DNA from: Monoplex corrugatus
Lineage: Eukaryota; Mollusca; Gastropoda; Littorinimorpha; Ranellidae
DNA: 64,000 nucleotides
Direction: 5' to 3'
Assembly: GCA_030674185.1 (NCBI GenBank)
Contig: JAPXFY010000031.1
Coordinates: 41,724,532 to 41,788,531, forward strand
This document shows, in pieces, positions 29,708 through 41,910 of the stretch (within the stretch, counting starts at the first letter, position 1; the number at the start of each line of letters is the position of its first letter). The notes beneath the pieces are model-generated. The model did not search any database, was not told the DNA's origin, and saw nothing but the letters and a program-made list of their open reading frames with translations. The position numbers were made by a program, and so were the translations under genes.

Positions 29708-30225
29708 GCTCCCCTGTGGGGATGCCTGGGGCTCTTTCAGTATAAATAGTATCCCCACCTTCTGGAAATTTTGCACTAAAAATTTCCTCTTTTCTGTCAC
29801 ACTCTGTTTCTTTCTTCCTCCTTTGCTTTCTGGCATTTCTTCCTATCGTTTTCTGCCTTGCTGGTTCCATTCACCTGTTTGTGTTCGATAAAGTCTTACG
29901 TACTTTATCTTAGGATTGATGATTGGGTACATGTATTAAGTGCATGTTTGGCTCTAGAGATATGAGATATGCAGAAGCAATTTTAGATAATTTAGGCCTG
30001 TTTTATATAAGTTTTAGTGTCCTTAGTTATGTTTAAGTTTGTATTCAGGTATGTTTTTTAAATCCCCTTGTGATAAATTGGATGGAATGGTCAACGCCAG
30101 GGGCATCTCCTCTTATGTGCACAAATGCATTGATAAGAGTACTTAATTTTCTTCTTTTTTTTATGCATTGTTGAAGTATTGTGTATGTTTTGAAACTGGT
30201 TATAGCCCCCTGACAATGGCTCACT
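29708..30225 (+). mobile_element. M540 dispersed element, copy 6
   Basis: CCCTGTGGGGATGCCTGGGG, GTATAAATAGTATCCCCACC, AGGATTGATGATTGGGTACA, GTGATAAATTGGATGGAATG, GAAACTGGTTATAGCCCC. The terminal CAGTCGGCTGGG block is lost, so it is 3'-truncated or diverged. Confidence 0.82.
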
Positions 30226-30394
30226 ACGCACCCCACTTGACTCTCATCTGTGGTGTATGTTTATACTATGAGCATGATTTTTTTTCCTCCATGAAAGATG
30301 TCTTGATGGGTAGATTAGAAAATTCTAAGATATTTGAGTTCAGAATTTGAGAATATTCAGGGTTTAATTTTTTGTTTTTTGTTTTTATGTACAG

Positions 30395-31592
<1,198 letters not shown>

Positions 31593-31625
31593 TTTTCATT
31601 AATTCATTGATTGATTGTTTTTGTC

Positions 31626-31775
31626 AGATTTGTTATATACATTTCAGCACATCAGTTAAGAAGTTTTAATTGTGTACAAATAACATCAAGAAGTTTATGT
31701 CAGATTTGTTATGTACATTTCAGCGCATCAGTTAAGAAGTTTTAATTGTGTACAAATAACATCAAGAAGTTTATG
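31626..31775. repeat. 75-bp tandem duplication
   Basis: The block CAGATTTGTTATATACATTT through CATCAAGAAGTTTATGT occurs twice head to tail with two or three differences (TATATAC/TATGTAC, GCACATC/GCGCATC). It lies in the last intron about 100 bp before the final exon. Confidence 0.9.
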
Positions 31776-31873
31776 TCACTCACTGTGTTGTGAATTGATT
31801 GACCATGAGGGAATTCCATCCCACTTGTTGTGTCACGATTGCATAAGATGATGAGTGAATTTCATTTTTGCAG

Positions 31874-31969
31874 GTTGCGGAGTTTGATCGGCCGTCTGTG
31901 CTGATGTCCAAGCCAGACTCTGTGTTCCGCAACATGCTGCAGGCTACAGAGGGCAGTGGTATTCAGTGA
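31874..31969 (+). CDS. ABCC5: ABC transporter (ABCC5-like), exon j, C-terminus and stop
   Basis: 96 bp: VAEFDRPSVLMSKPDSVFRN followed by MLQATEGSGIQ and TGA at 31967-31969. The VxEFDxPxxLL and xxFxxM(L/F)xA patterns are the usual ABCC C-terminal end after NBD2. Acceptor TTTTTGCAG at 31873. No long tail or PDZ-type extension is present. A 3' UTR boundary is not evident because repeats start immediately after the stop (TTG and TG runs from 31979). Confidence 0.95.
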   Translation, partial: VAEFDRPSVLMSKPDSVFRNMLQATEGSGIQ

Positions 31970-31978
31970 AACCCCACA

Positions 31979-32263
31979 GTTGTTGTTGTTGTTGTGTGTG
32001 TGTGTGTGTGTATGTGTGTGTGTAAATGGACGACATCATTGCTGTTGTCGAGATCCAAGGAGCATTCTCCTTGCCAGATCCACCGCCTTCACAGGATACT
32101 TGGTGAGGCACTCCAGCCTCCCGCCATCCTCCTTGAATAATTGTCACTGCATGTACTCTGTTGCGGGGCATCTTTGGATCCAATGTGCCAGATCTTGTTC
32201 CTCCTCCTTTTGTTGTTGTTGTTGGTGGTGGTGATGGTGGTGGTGGTGTTACTTGCATAGCTT
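31979..32263. other. Sequence after the stop: TTG/TG run and unidentified block
   Basis: A TTG/TG run (31979-32024) is followed by about 200 bp of moderately GC-rich sequence ending in TTG/GGT-rich repeats. A minus-strand frame is partly open, but I recognise no family. This could include the transporter 3' UTR; no convincing poly(A) signal is visible. Confidence 0.45.
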
Positions 32264-32385
32264 AACAGTGGCATTGATCCACGTGTTGCTCATTCTGTCT
32301 GTTCAACACACAACCAAACCCCACGTTCATTCAGTTGAGATACCATTGTTGTTGTTGTTGTTGTTGTTGTTGTGTTGTTATTGTT
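32264..32385. repeat. ~110-bp direct repeat, left copy
   Basis: AGTGGCATTGATCCACGTGT, CTGTTCAACACACAACCAAA, CATTCAGTTGAGATACCATT and a (TTG)n end. The same order occurs at 32811-32912, and the two flank the LINE fragment between them. Confidence 0.82.
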
Positions 32386-32810
32386 GTTTTACAAAGCATC
32401 AAAGCAGGTGGAGAAAAGTCTTGATGGGACGTATACTCGCATGTTGAAGATGGCATTAAATGTCTCTTGGAAGCAGCACATGACTTAACGAAGAGTTATA
32501 TGGATACCTACCTAAAGTTAGTGACAAGATAAGAACACATAGGCTTCGCCTAGCCGGTCACTGTCATCGACATCCAGAGGAAGTTGCTTCACAACTTGTA
32601 CTGTGGCAGCCAACTGGAGGGAGAACGAACAGGGGAAGGAAGACAACAGACTTCATTGATCTTCTCAAAAGGTCATTGATCTTCTCAAAAGGAACACTGG
32701 CCTCGAAAACATCGATGAGATCAAGGCAGCTATGTTGGACAGGAGCAATTGGAAGGAGTACGAACACAGAGGCTCGATCGGGAGATTGGCCAAACTAACT
32801 AACTATAGCG
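32386..32810 (+). mobile_element. RTE-like LINE C-terminal fragment
   Basis: It reads KSLDGTYTRMLKMALNVSWK, then EELYGYLPKVSDKIRTHRLR and LAGHCHRHPEEVASQLVLWQ, typical of RTE-type ORF C-termini. A 20-bp tandem duplication (TCATTGATCTTCTCAAAAGG at 32655-32674 and 32675-32694) breaks the frame. The following frame includes an NIDEIKAAMLDRSNWKEYE-like end. This is a different LINE family from the (TGA)n-tailed one. Confidence 0.82.
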
Positions 32811-32912
32811 TCAGTGGCATTGATCACATGCTGTTTATTATGTCTGTTCAACACGCAACCAAACCCCAAGGTCATTCAGCTGAGGTGCCATTATTGTTGT
32901 TGTTGTGTTGTT
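32811..32912. repeat. ~110-bp direct repeat, right copy
   Basis: AGTGGCATTGATCACATGCT, CTGTTCAACACGCAACCAAA, CATTCAGCTGAGGTGCCATT and a (TTG)n end, about 85% like the left copy by eye. Confidence 0.82.
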
Positions 32913-32919
32913 AATATAT

Positions 32920-33245
<326 letters not shown>

Positions 33246-33283
33246 TTGCATGCACACACACGCACACATACACATACATGCAT

Positions 33284-33322
<39 letters not shown>

Positions 33323-33372
33323 TCCGTCTAATATCACTCATAGTGAAAAGACGTTAAATCAAAGAACGAACG

Positions 33373-33426
<54 letters not shown>

Positions 33427-33510
33427 CCCATTTTTTCCCCACACATGTTTTCTATTTTTCCAAAATTGTTGACTGAAGAGGTGATGAAACTCAGCAAGGT
33501 TACAACATTG
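33246..33510. repeat. CA microsatellites with duplicated flank (copy 1)
   Basis: CA tracts at 33297-33322 and 33373-33423 are followed by CTCTCCCATTTTTTCCCCAC, TTTTCTATTTTTCCAAAATT and GAAGAGGTGATGAAACTCAG. The flank recurs after another CA tract at 34565-34655, so microsatellite and flank belong to one dispersed repeat. Confidence 0.8.
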
Positions 33511-33935
33511 TTGCTTGTCTTCTTGCAGTGGAGGTTCCATTCTTCTGATAATGATCATACAAATTGCACCACCAACAACAACAAAATCAAATGAACTTTC
33601 TCAAAGCACGTAAATGACAGTTTGAACATGACTTTTTCGTGAAAGGTTGAATAAACGACGTTGTGACCGTGATGTTTTCGTAAAAGGTTGAAGCATATAT
33701 GCAATGGTTCTGTTTTCAGTGCTGGCAATAGGTGGTTGCTTCTGAAGATAATTACACAAGTGTGAAAAAAAAAGAGCATGAATATTACAAAACTAACATT
33801 CAAATAGGCTGCCTGAAAGTGCTTGAATGACATGATGAACCCACAGTATCAAAGTGGCAGGCTTCTGTGGGTTTTTTTTCAAGGTTTTTTGTTTCTTTCT
33901 TTCTTTCTTTCTTTGGTTTTGGTTTGTTTTTTGTT
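33511..33935. other. Sequence without recognised features
   Basis: No exon or element recognised. It contains a TTTC run at about 33895-33915. Confidence 0.5.
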
Positions 33936-34046
33936 AGGGAATAAAATATGTGTAAATGGGGAATCAGCTTTGTGCAAATAGGGAATAAAATATGTGGAAA
34001 TAGGGAATAAAATATGTGGAATAAAATATGTGGAAATAGGGAATAA
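33936..34046. repeat. Short tandem repeat AGGGAATAAAATATGTGGAAAT
   Basis: Four to five imperfect units of about 22 bp (AGGGAATAAAATATGTGGAA plus AT), with one larger unit near 33960. Note that each contains AATAAA. Confidence 0.85.
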
Positions 34047-34049
34047 AAT

Positions 34050-34189
34050 CTGCACCCTGTCCATCAACTGCAAAAACTTAACCCTTTGATTCTCTAGGGT
34101 GAGGGAGTCAAAGGGTTAAGTTTCTGCTTTGGTGGCATGGTTGGCAAAGCATGATGCTGGTGGACAGAGTGCAGGAGTCAAAAGGTTAA
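34050..34189. mobile_element. HP hairpin, copy C (partial)
   Basis: CTGCACCCTGTCCATCAACT, an inner TTAACCCTTTGATTCTC arm and the right end GCAGGAGTCAAAAGGTTAA. The inner palindrome is largely deleted. Confidence 0.8.
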
Positions 34190-34246
34190 AGCACATTGAT
34201 GATGGAATTTTGAATGCTGTATTCAAAAAGATTAAGATTGACTTGA

Positions 34247-34393
34247 TTCTTTGACTCCTTCACATTATCCACCAGCTGCCTTCATTACCAACCATGTTAG
34301 CTGAACAGAAACTTTTTAACCCCTTCACTCCCTCACCTTGTGAAAGGGTTAAGTTTGCTGCTTGTGGATAGGGTGAGGGAGTGAAAGGGTTAA
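34247..34393. mobile_element. HP hairpin, copy D (diverged)
   Basis: TCTTTGACTCCTTCACATTA, CCACCAGCTGCC, inner TTAACCCCTTCACTCC, and the mirrored GGTGAGGGAGTGAAAGGGTT with AA. The arms are diverged and partly deleted. Confidence 0.72.
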
Positions 34394-34439
34394 AGGTTTT
34401 TTCTTTTATATTAACCCTCTATCCCATGTGCATGCACAC

Positions 34440-34655
<216 letters not shown>

Positions 34656-35119
34656 AACTTTGTCATCTGAAAGGGTATTTCATGAGCATGTGAGAGTGGT
34701 GTGTGTGTGTGTATTCAGCAGATTATGTGTGTTAGTATCTATGGATAATTCCTTTATCCAGCTGTGCTGTAAACGCATATGTAAGCTGGATTAGATCAAG
34801 TCAAGGATAATATATTTACAGATTATATATTCAAAATATCTATGTATGTATATATATACATCTGTATTTTACAGATGTAATATTGTGTGTGCTTTGATGA
34901 AGGCATTCTTTAAGAAAATTGCTCTGATACCTGTTGCCTTACGTGTCAGCCTTTGATCACCAGCCTTATAGAGAATGTGTACAGTTGTTTCCAAGGCTTG
35001 CAGCACTGCATTGCTGCTTCCCACCATCAGTACAGCAATGCAGCGATGGAAGCTGCACCCTGCCCTTTTCCAAACAGCCATGACTTGTCATCCACTCAGC
35101 CAGTTTTCTTTATTTGTGT
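34656..35119. other. Sequence without recognised features
   Basis: Nothing recognised apart from a short TG run (34699-34713) and a small ATATATA/ATGTAT block near 34840. Confidence 0.5.
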
Positions 35120-35205
35120 ACTAAATGAACACACGCACGCATGCACGCACGCACGCGCACCACACACACCACACACACCACACGCAGGCGCACGCACGCA
35201 CGCAT

Positions 35206-35262
<57 letters not shown>

Positions 35263-35265
35263 ACA
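35120..35265. repeat. CA/CG-containing microsatellite
   Basis: ACGC/CACA-type units (ACGCACGC, ACACACC) pass into a pure CA run. Simple sequence. Confidence 0.93.
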
Positions 35266-35389
35266 CAATCCAGCTCTGAGAGAGAGAGGGGGAGACAGAG
35301 AGATTGGCTCCCCCATGTGATCATGTGACACTTTCAGTGACAAGTCAGTTCAGCTTCACAATATTTTAAAAGGGGAAAGGAAAATGCTC

Positions 35390-35664
35390 ACCTCAGTTGT
35401 ATACACAAGTACAACGCTCCATCTGGATTGTATACACAAGTACAACGCTCCACCTGGATTGTATACACAAGCACAATGCTCCACCTGGATTGTATACACA
35501 AGTACAATGCTCCACCTGGATTGTATACACAAGCACAATGCTCCACCTAGATTGTATACACAAGTACAACGCTCCACCTTGATTGTATACACAAGTACAA
35601 CACTCCACCTTGATTGTATACACAAGTACAACGCTCCACCTGGATTGTATACACGAGTACAAAG
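35390..35664. repeat. 31-bp minisatellite, about 9 copies
   Basis: The unit is TTGTATACACAAGTACAACG then CTCCACCTGGA. The unit is not a multiple of three, so open frames rotate through it. Variation is mainly C/T in ACAACGC/ACAATGC. Confidence 0.95.
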
Positions 35665-35719
35665 TGTAAGCAAACTTCCTGGTTTCCTGGGTGGACAGCA
35701 CCCGTCATTATCACTGTCA

Positions 35720-35890
35720 TTAACCCTTTGACTCTCGCACCCTATTCACCAACAGCAAAAACTTAACCCTTTGATTCCCGCACACTATCTACCAACTTCC
35801 TGCAGGAAGCTAGTGGATAGGGTGAGGGAATCAAAGGGTTAAACAGAACAAAGGATGCTAGTGGATAGGCTCGGGGAGTCATAGGGTTAA
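35720..35890. mobile_element. HP hairpin, copy E
   Basis: TTAACCCTTTGACTCTCGCA, inner TTAACCCTTTGATTCCCGCA, the centre CTTCCTGCAGGAAG, the mirrored GTGAGGGAATCAAAGGGTTA and an end in AGGGTTAA. The outer arms are shorter than in copy O. Confidence 0.87.
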
Positions 35891-36109
35891 CTTATATTGA
35901 TGGGGTACACAAACAGCGTCACTGTCAGCTTTGACTTGAAAATCACCATCTACATCACAAACAGACTCACCATTGTAACTCTCAGCAACAGATAAAGCCG
36001 GCAACTGATTGCTCAAAATCGTATCAGCAGCTTGCTGCATGCCGAACAAGTTCATGGATTCAAACTTGAGCTTTCAGATAAGTGCTGGCCATAATATTAT
36101 CAAGAACCA

Positions 36110-36515
36110 GAAGAACAAGAAAACCGATGTAAGCGCGTATTTAACAAAACAAGACAAGCGCAAATTTTCGGCCAACCGGCCTTTGTCAAGCACGAACGCA
36201 CAGTCACAAACAGACCATTAACACCAAACAACGGATAATAAAAAGAGGACTAAAAACTTCCCTGCCGCTCGTCAGTGGATAAAAAGGGACCAAAAAAGCA
36301 GCAAAACAGCAGTGAGAAACATAGAATAGAGATTTGAAGAGTAGCGACATACAAAACAAGTGTGACTGCCCGCATTCAAGCAAACAGGAACCAGAAAAAA
36401 CATGAAAAAGAATAAGAACGCGTATTTGATACAAGAAGACATGAAGCGCAAGATCACAAACAAACAAGTACCAGATACACAAATTAGAAGAAAAAGACTG
36501 AAACTTCCCTGCTGC
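36110..36515. repeat. Dispersed repeat R3, copy 3
   Basis: GCAAATTTTCGGCCAACCGG, CCTTTGTCAAGCACGAACGC, CAAACAACGGATAATAAAAA and GTGGATAAAAAGGGACCAAA match copy 1. A second partial unit follows at 36410-36515 (ATCACAAACAAACAAGTACC, GAAACTTCCCTGCTGCTC). Confidence 0.65.
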
Positions 36516-36858
36516 TCCGTCACAATAGCAACATAGTCAAGTGACACAGTAATTGGAAGGTCGGTTGTGTTTCATTCTCAGAGGATTGATCAAGTTTCAT
36601 GAATTCTGTGTTGCTGCTCAGTGTTTGGCATCTGCCACACGAGTCATTGCACAGCAATACCAGCATCTGCTACGCATGTCTTTGCGGGGTGTCTGTGGCA
36701 TTCAGAGGATTAAAGATTATTATCTGTTGTATGCCATGCTAGGTGTTGTGTTTCATTGTTCATTTTGTGTAAATTATACATTTGTTTTGATTATGTGATA
36801 ACTTTTGAAAATGTAGCAACATTCGCTGGTTACTGAAAGTATGATTCTTTTTCTATGT
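36516..36858. other. Sequence without recognised features
   Basis: No exon or element recognised. It leads into the 37-bp array. Confidence 0.5.
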
Positions 36859-37556
36859 GATAACATGTTTTATTACATTGTGGAATTCCTTAAGTGATAA
36901 CATGTTTTATTACATTGTGGAATTCCTTAAGTGATGACATGTTTTATTACATTGTGGAATTCCTTAAGTGATAACACGTTTTATTACATTGTGGAATTCC
37001 TTAAGTGATAACATGTTTTATTACATTGTGGAATTCCTTAAGTGATAACATGTTTTATTACATTGTGGAATTCCTTAAGTGATGAATGTTTTATTACATT
37101 GTGGAATTCCTTAAGTGATAACATGTTTTATTACATTGTGGAATTCCTTAAGTGATGAACATGTTTTATTACATTGTGGAATTCCTTAAGTGATAACATG
37201 TTTTATTACATTGTGGAATTCCTTAAGTGATAACATGTTTTATTACATTGTGGAATTCCTTAATGATAACACGTTTTATTACATTGTGGAATTCCTTAAA
37301 TGATAACATGTTTTATTACATTGTGGAATTCCTTATGTGATAACATGTTTTATTACATTGTGGAATTCCTTAAGTGATAACATGTTTTATTACATTGTGG
37401 AATTCCTTATGTGATAACATGTTTTATTACATTGTGGAATTCCTTAAGTGATAACATGTTTTATTACATTGTGGAATTCCTTAAGTGATAACATGTTTTA
37501 TTACATTGTGGAATTCCTTAAGTGATAACATGTTTTATTACATTGTGGAATTCCTT
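36859..37556. repeat. 37-bp minisatellite, about 19 copies
   Basis: The unit is AAGTGATAACATGTTTTATT then ACATTGTGGAATTCCTT. Very homogeneous; rare variants are a lost base or GATGAC for GATAAC. It is one of the most uniform arrays in the window. Confidence 0.97.
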
Positions 37557-37764
37557 TTTTTCTTTTTTTTTTTAAGTGTAATGGCGTCTTTCTCTCTTGC
37601 GTCTGTTGATTCCTTTGACATGTGATTTCCATTGACTTGTTTTTATTTGTTGCACGATTCCTTTTATGTGTGATAACAACATCGTTTTCTGAATATTGGA
37701 TTCAAGACCATTGACTCCTTCAGTCATCATCAATTAAACAATCACTTCTTGCAGAAATGATGGA

Positions 37765-37972
37765 CAGGCGAGGAGTGAAAAGCTGGTGGATAGGGTGAGG
37801 AGTAGGAAGCTGGTGATAGTTGAGGAATAGGAAGCTGGTGGATAGGGTGAGGGAGTAGACAAGCTGGTGGATAGGGTGAGGGAATAGGAAGTGGTAGATA
37901 GGTGAGGGGAGTAGCAAGTTGGTGGATAGGGTGAGGGAATAGGAAGCTGGTGGATAGGGTGAGGGAGTAGCA
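37765..37972. repeat. Tandem array of HP half-arms
   Basis: AAGCTGGTGGATAGGGTGAG with GGAGTAG or GAATAGG is repeated about seven times. The unit equals part of the HP right inner arm, so a fragment of the hairpin has itself become a short minisatellite of about 28 bp. Confidence 0.85.
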
Positions 37973-38125
37973 CACACACATACAACTATATAACATCACA
38001 CACACACACACACCACACATTATTCTCTCTCTCACACACACTCACCACTCACACACACACACACACACACCTCTCTCTCTCTCTCACACACACACAAACA
38101 CACACACACATTCAATCACTCACTC
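37973..38125. repeat. CA/CTCT microsatellite
   Basis: Several CA runs broken by CTCTCTCT blocks. Confidence 0.93.
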
Positions 38126-38143
38126 ATATACACACGTTATCTA

Positions 38144-38396
38144 TACAGGGGGGTGCAAAAGTAGGTATACAGTAAGTATCACATCATTATTATAATGCTT
38201 AATTCCGCTCTTGATTAGAGGAGTATGTGAATACCGACGGCAAGCAGTTTGAGTATCTGAGGGATTAAGGCTTGCTTGTTATTACATGTATATGCAATAT
38301 TCACTTGTTTGTATAATAAATGCAGTGAGTATTGTACGCGTTTTCTTTTTTTCATAACTGTATACCTACTTTTGCATCCCCCTGTATATATTTTTG
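38144..38396. mobile_element. Tc1/mariner-type MITE with 28-bp TIRs
   Basis: The left end is TACAGGGGGGTGCAAAAGTA then GGTATACAG. The right end, reversed, is TACAGGGGGATGCAAAAGTA then GGTATACAG, so there is one mismatch in about 28 bp. TA dinucleotides flank it. The inside keeps a short frame EEYVNTDGKQFEYLRD and a stop, which resembles the end of a mariner transposase, so this is an internal deletion derivative. Confidence 0.88.
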
Positions 38397-38518
38397 TTTT
38401 TTTCTAGTCAGACAAAAACTTTGTGTGTGAGTATGAAATGAGGGCTGCATACCCGGGGGAATTACTTTTCCCTAAAGGCAGTGCCACACAAGTGTTTATG
38501 ACTTGGGTCAGTCACATG

Positions 38519-38707
38519 TTTTGATTCTTTGACTCCCGCACCCTGTCCACCAGCTTCCTGCATTGTCAGCCATGCTAGCAAAACAGAAAACAACCCTTTG
38601 GCACCCGCACCCTGTCCACCAGCATCCTGCATTGTCAGCCATGCTAGCAAAACAGAAAACTTAACCCTTTGGCCCCCTCACCCTATCCACCAGCTTCTTG
38701 GGTCAAA
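38519..38707. mobile_element. HP element, left arms only (copy G)
   Basis: TTTGACTCCCGCACCCTGTC, CATTGTCAGCCATGCTAGCA, then a second left outer arm (CCCTTTGGCACCCGCACCCT) and the inner TTAACCCTTTGGCCCCCTCA to CCACCAGCTTCTTG. The outer arm is duplicated and the right half is missing. Confidence 0.82.
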
Positions 38708-39385
38708 GTGTGAAAACCAGGATTTTTTGGGGGGGGTTCCATCTTTATAAACCTCGCAGACATGAATGTCAGTGCTCTGAACCGTTTACAGGCAGCCGGG
38801 TAAACAGATTTTATTATGTTAAAAGCTTTATTGATTGTCCAGTAAATTGGAGCTGTTCTGTTGTAGAGTGGAAAGATTTGTATGTGTGTATTGGTAAATA
38901 AAACGGAAATGTTCACGTGTAATAATACACAACGTTTCTGATGTGTCTGAAATACAATTTTGCCCTTTGTACATTCAGTCAAATTGAAACATTTGTATGT
39001 AATGATGAAATCATTCATGATATATCTAAAATATTGGCTTTTGCTTGTGATTTGAACATTTGTACATGTTAGCATAAATGTTATAATAAATCTTAAATAT
39101 CAGATTGGGATAGCAGAATTTACATATTTGTACATAATGAATCTGAAATATCAAATTTTCTGAGCAGAATTGACGTTTTGTTTACTTAACATTATGTAAA
39201 ATGTAAGGTTTTTCCTTGTAGATGACATTTTATGTGATTTTGATTAATGATGTGACCATATTTTATGATGTATGTTGGCAATACCAGATTTTATTCACTA
39301 CTTACATCATGACTGCATACGTTTGTTGCACAACTTTTTAAATGTCGTTTTTGATGTGAATTCAGGTCCTGAAACCTGTTGCTCT
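38708..39385. other. AT-rich sequence, nothing recognised
   Basis: Weak echoes exist (AATCTTAAATATCAGATT / AATCTGAAATATCAAATT), suggesting old duplication, but there is no element or exon that I can support. Confidence 0.5.
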
Positions 39386-39399
39386 TTCTTTTCATTTGT

Positions 39400-39835
39400 G
39401 TGTGTGTGTGTGTGTTTCTCTTTCTGTCTGTCTGTCTCTCCCCCGGCTCTCTTTCTGTCTGTCTGTCTCTCCCCCGGCTGTCTGTCTGTCTCTCCCCCGG
39501 CTCTCTTTCTGTCTGTCTCTCCCCCGGCTCTCTTTCTGTTTGGCTCTCCTGTCTGTCTCTCCCCCGGCTCTCCTTCTGTCTGTCTGTCTCTCCCCCAGCT
39601 TTGTCTGTCTCTCCCCGGCTCTCCTTCTGTCTGTCTGTCTCTCCCCGGCTCTCCTTCTGTCTGTCTGCCTGCCTCTCCCCCGGCTCTCTGTCTGTCTGTC
39701 TGTCTCTCCCCCAGTTCTCTGTCTGTGTCTGTCTCTCCCCCGGCTCTCTTTCTGTCTGTCTGCCTGTCTGTCTGTCTCTCCCCCGGCTCTCCTGTCTGTC
39801 TGCCTCTCCTCCGGCTCTCTTTCTGTCTGTCAGAG
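39400..39835. repeat. CT-rich minisatellite (CTCTCCCCCGGCTCTC units)
   Basis: The unit is about 30-36 bp, CTCTCCCCCGGCTCTCTTTC then TGTCTGTCTGTCT, varying in number of CTGT steps. Pyrimidine-only on the plus strand, with strong strand asymmetry; open frames in all six phases are compositional. Confidence 0.95.
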
Positions 39836-40379
39836 ATATGTGAATATCCCAACCATTGTGGTGCTTTTTGTCACTCTGTCTCCTCACGAAGGAGAGAAGA
39901 TGAGTAAACCCCCTCCCCTCTCCTCATTTTTCAAATTAAACAATAGGAAGGTGATTCAGTTTGACCAATAGCATATGTGTGTGTGTGTGTATGCGCGCAC
40001 ATAGATTAGCACACATAGATTGGAATGTATCAACTAAGATTTCTCGTTTGAGAATATGTGGCTTTGTTCCCTGGTGCTGTTGTTGTTGTGGTTGTGATTA
40101 TATCTGCTGGTCTGGCCCATTGGAAAGTTGTATAAACACAGCTTGAATGGACTTGGCAGTTGTAGGATTGCATCGTATAACCACAGCTTTAAAAGGACGT
40201 GGTAGTGATAGGATTGCAGAGGCCATAATGTCAAGATGATTCCTCTGTTTTAGGGTGACTCTTAACCCTTTAACCATTTCTGGCGACTTGACTCGACCAT
40301 AGGTGTTCACATCTGTCATCCAGTCATGTACTCCAGTTAAAATGCTGTCAGACAAATTTAGTCAACTTGAACGGAGTCC
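39836..40379. other. Sequence without recognised features
   Basis: It contains short TG and TTG runs and two related blocks (TATAAACACAGCTTGAATGG, TATAACCACAGCTTTAAAAG), but no exon or element that I can name. Confidence 0.5.
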
Positions 40380-41910
40380 TTGTTCATGTTGTTCTTTTCC
40401 CGAAACAAAGTTGTTTTTTATGTTGTTCTTTTCCCTGAATGAAGTCCCTCATTGTGTTGTTCTTTTCCCCAAACGAAGTCCTTCTCTATGTTGTTCTTTC
40501 CCCCGAATGAAGTCCCTTTTTATGTTGCTCTTTTCCCATCGTGAAGTCCCTGTTTATGTTGCTCTTTTCCCATCATGAAGTCCCTGTTTGTTGCTCTTTT
40601 CCCATAATGAAGTCCCTGTTTATGTTGCTCTTTTCCCATAATGAAATCCCTGTCTATGTTGCTCTTTTCCCATAATGAAGTCCCTGTTTTTGTTGCTCTT
40701 TTCCCATAATGATGTCCCTGTCTATGTTGCTCTTTTCCCATAATGAAGTCCCTGTTTATGTTGCCTTTTTCGCATAATGAAGTCCCTTTTCATGTTGCTC
40801 TTTTCCCATAATGAAGTCCCTGTTTATGTTGCTCTTTTCCCATAATGAAGTCCCTGTTTATGTTGCTCTTTTCCCATAATGATGTCCCTGTCTATGTTGC
40901 TCTTTTCCCATAATGAAGTCCCTGTTTATGTTGCTCTTTTCCCATAATGAAGTCCCTTTTCATGTTGCTCTTTTCCCTGAATGAAGTCCCTTTTCACGTT
41001 GCACTTTTCCCATAATGAAGTCCCTGTCTATGTTGCTCTTTTCCCATAATGATGTCCCTTTTCATGTTGCTCTTTTCCCATAATGAAGTCCCTTTTCATG
41101 TTGCTCTTTTCCCATAATGAAGTCCCTGTCTATGTTGCTCTTTTCCCATAATGAAGTCCCTTTTTATGTTGCTCTTTTTCCATAATGAAGTCCCTGTCTA
41201 TGTTGCTCTTTTCCCATAATGAAGTCCCTGTTTATGTTGCTCTTTTCCCATAATGAAGTCCCTGTCTATGTTGCTCTTTTCCCATAATGAAGTCCCTTTT
41301 TATGTTGCTCTTTTCCCATAATGAAGTCCCTGTCTGTGTTGCTTTTTTCCCATAATGAAGTCCCTTTTCACGTTGCTCTTTTCCCATAATGAAGTCCCTT
41401 TTCATGTTGCACTTTTCCCATAATGAAGTCCCTTTTCATGTTGCTCTTTTCCCTGAAAGAAGTCCTTTTTCGTGTTGCTATTTTTCCTGAATGAGGTCCC
41501 TTTTCACGTTGCTCTTTTCCCTGAAAGAAGTCCTTTTTCGTGTTGCTCTTTTTCCTGAATGAGGTCCATTTTCATGTTGCTGTTTTCCCTGAACGAGGTC
41601 CATTTTCATGTTGCTATTTTCCCTGAACGAGGTCCATTTTCATGTTGCTGTTTTCCCTGAACGAGGTCCATTTTCATGTTGCTGTTTTCCCTGAACGAGG
41701 TCCATTTTCATGTTGCTCTTTTCCTGAACGAGGTCCATTTTCATGTTGCTGTTTTCCCTGAACGAGGTCCATTTTCATGTTGCTCTTTTCCCTGAACGAG
41801 GTCCATTTTCATGTTGCTGTTTTCCCTGAACGAGGTCCATTTTCATGTTGCTGTTTTCCCTGAACGAGATCCCTTTTCATGTTGCTGTTTTCCCTGAGCA
41901 AGGTCAATTT
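40380..41910. repeat. 34-bp minisatellite, about 44 copies, two subfamilies
   Basis: The main unit is ATGTTGCTCTTTTCCCATAA then TGAAGTCCCTGTTT. From about 41440 a second type takes over (ATGTTGCTGTTTTCCCTGAA then CGAGGTCCATTTTC). The left edge has older forms with CCCGAA. The arrangement shows two separate expansion waves. Confidence 0.96.

Noticed and set aside
39291..39971. Arg/Glu/Gly-rich and Leu/Ser/Cys-rich frames on both strands
   Set aside because: Six-phase openness follows from a pyrimidine-only minisatellite.
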